DNA of 17,476 nt from assembly GCA_900769475.1 (NCBI GenBank), contig CAAGGQ010000092.1, positions 1 to 17,476 of the forward strand, given 5' to 3'. The translations under genes and the position numbers were made by a program. This document shows, piece by piece, positions 17,405 through 17,476 of this stretch (its first letter is position 1; the number at the start of each line of letters is the position of its first letter). The notes beneath the pieces are model-generated. The model ran no database searches, was not told the origin of the DNA, and was given only the letters and a program-made list of their open reading frames with translations. Source of the DNA: Clostridia bacterium. GTDB taxonomy: Bacteria; Bacillota; Clostridia; Oscillospirales; CAG-272.

Positions 17405-17476
17405 ATGGAAACCGTAATCACCTATCGCATCGAGCAATTTGAAGGTCCTCTTGACCTCTTGTTGACCTTGATCCAA
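17405..17476 (+). CDS. scpA: Segregation and condensation protein A, N-terminal fragment cut by window edge
   Basis: Only the first 24 codons are in the window. They read METVITYRIEQF then EGPLDLLLTLIQ; the FEGPLDLLL-LI pattern is the hallmark start of ScpA, the kleisin partner of SMC in chromosome segregation. AAAGGA at 17385-17390 is 14 nt from the ATG, a longer spacing than ideal. The gene begins 23 bp after the M50 protease stop, and scpB would be expected next. Confidence 0.92.
   Translation, partial: METVITYRIEQFEGPLDLLLTLIQ

Overview
The window looks like a chromosomal segment of an anaerobic, low-to-mid GC Firmicute of the class Clostridia, probably an uncultured gut-type lineage. 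The evidence is consensus sigma-A promoters (TTGACA/TATAAT), strong AGGAG-type ribosome binding sites, the lon-engB pairing known from Bacillota, an orphan lipoprotein solute-binding protein of the kind common in gut Clostridia, and housekeeping proteins whose motifs read as Firmicute. This placement is inference from sequence style; no rRNA or other marker is present.

Left third (1-7174), all on the minus strand, in three transcription units. Reading in the direction of transcription, the first (7174 to 2435) encodes a sugar-type solute-binding lipoprotein, a phosphomannose-isomerase-like double-cupin protein and a cytosolic hypothetical glycoside hydrolase (GHL6-like), and ends in a terminator. 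The second (2296 to 758) starts at a perfect consensus promoter and encodes an endonuclease/exonuclease/phosphatase-family enzyme and a glycerophosphodiester phosphodiesterase, again followed by a terminator. The third (640 to beyond the left edge) has its own promoter and encodes a protein in which an AroQ-type chorismate mutase domain is fused to the N-terminus of 3-dehydroquinate synthase; the end of the protein lies outside the window.

Regulator and divergent control region (7175-8241). A PocR-domain AraC-family regulator is transcribed rightward, divergently from the sugar operon. The short region between them holds a consensus promoter for the regulator, a weaker promoter for the operon, and three copies of TTTGGA(A/T)C spaced 21 and 20 bp apart, ending 5 bp before the operon's -35 box. 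The likely reading is a small inducible sugar or glycoside module: the regulator senses a ligand and activates uptake and processing genes. No ABC permease, ATPase or kinase is present, so the pathway is incomplete here.

Middle (8256-13512). uvrB-uvrA form a minus-strand nucleotide excision repair operon that converges on the regulator gene at a shared hairpin terminator. A 333-bp intergenic region separates uvrB from the divergent lon gene; it carries promoters for both sides and an 18-bp imperfect direct repeat spaced exactly 60 bp. No clear SOS box, CIRCE or CtsR site was seen there.

Right (13513-17476), plus strand: lon (ATP-dependent protease), engB/ysxC (ribosome-assembly GTPase), a site-2-protease-family M50 membrane protease, and the first 24 codons of scpA (chromosome segregation). 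These look like ordinary housekeeping genes, probably one transcript. The two most notable things in the window are the chorismate mutase-DHQ synthase fusion and the PocR/AraC-linked sugar operon with phased repeats. I did not find a defence system, mobile element, CRISPR array or RNA gene.
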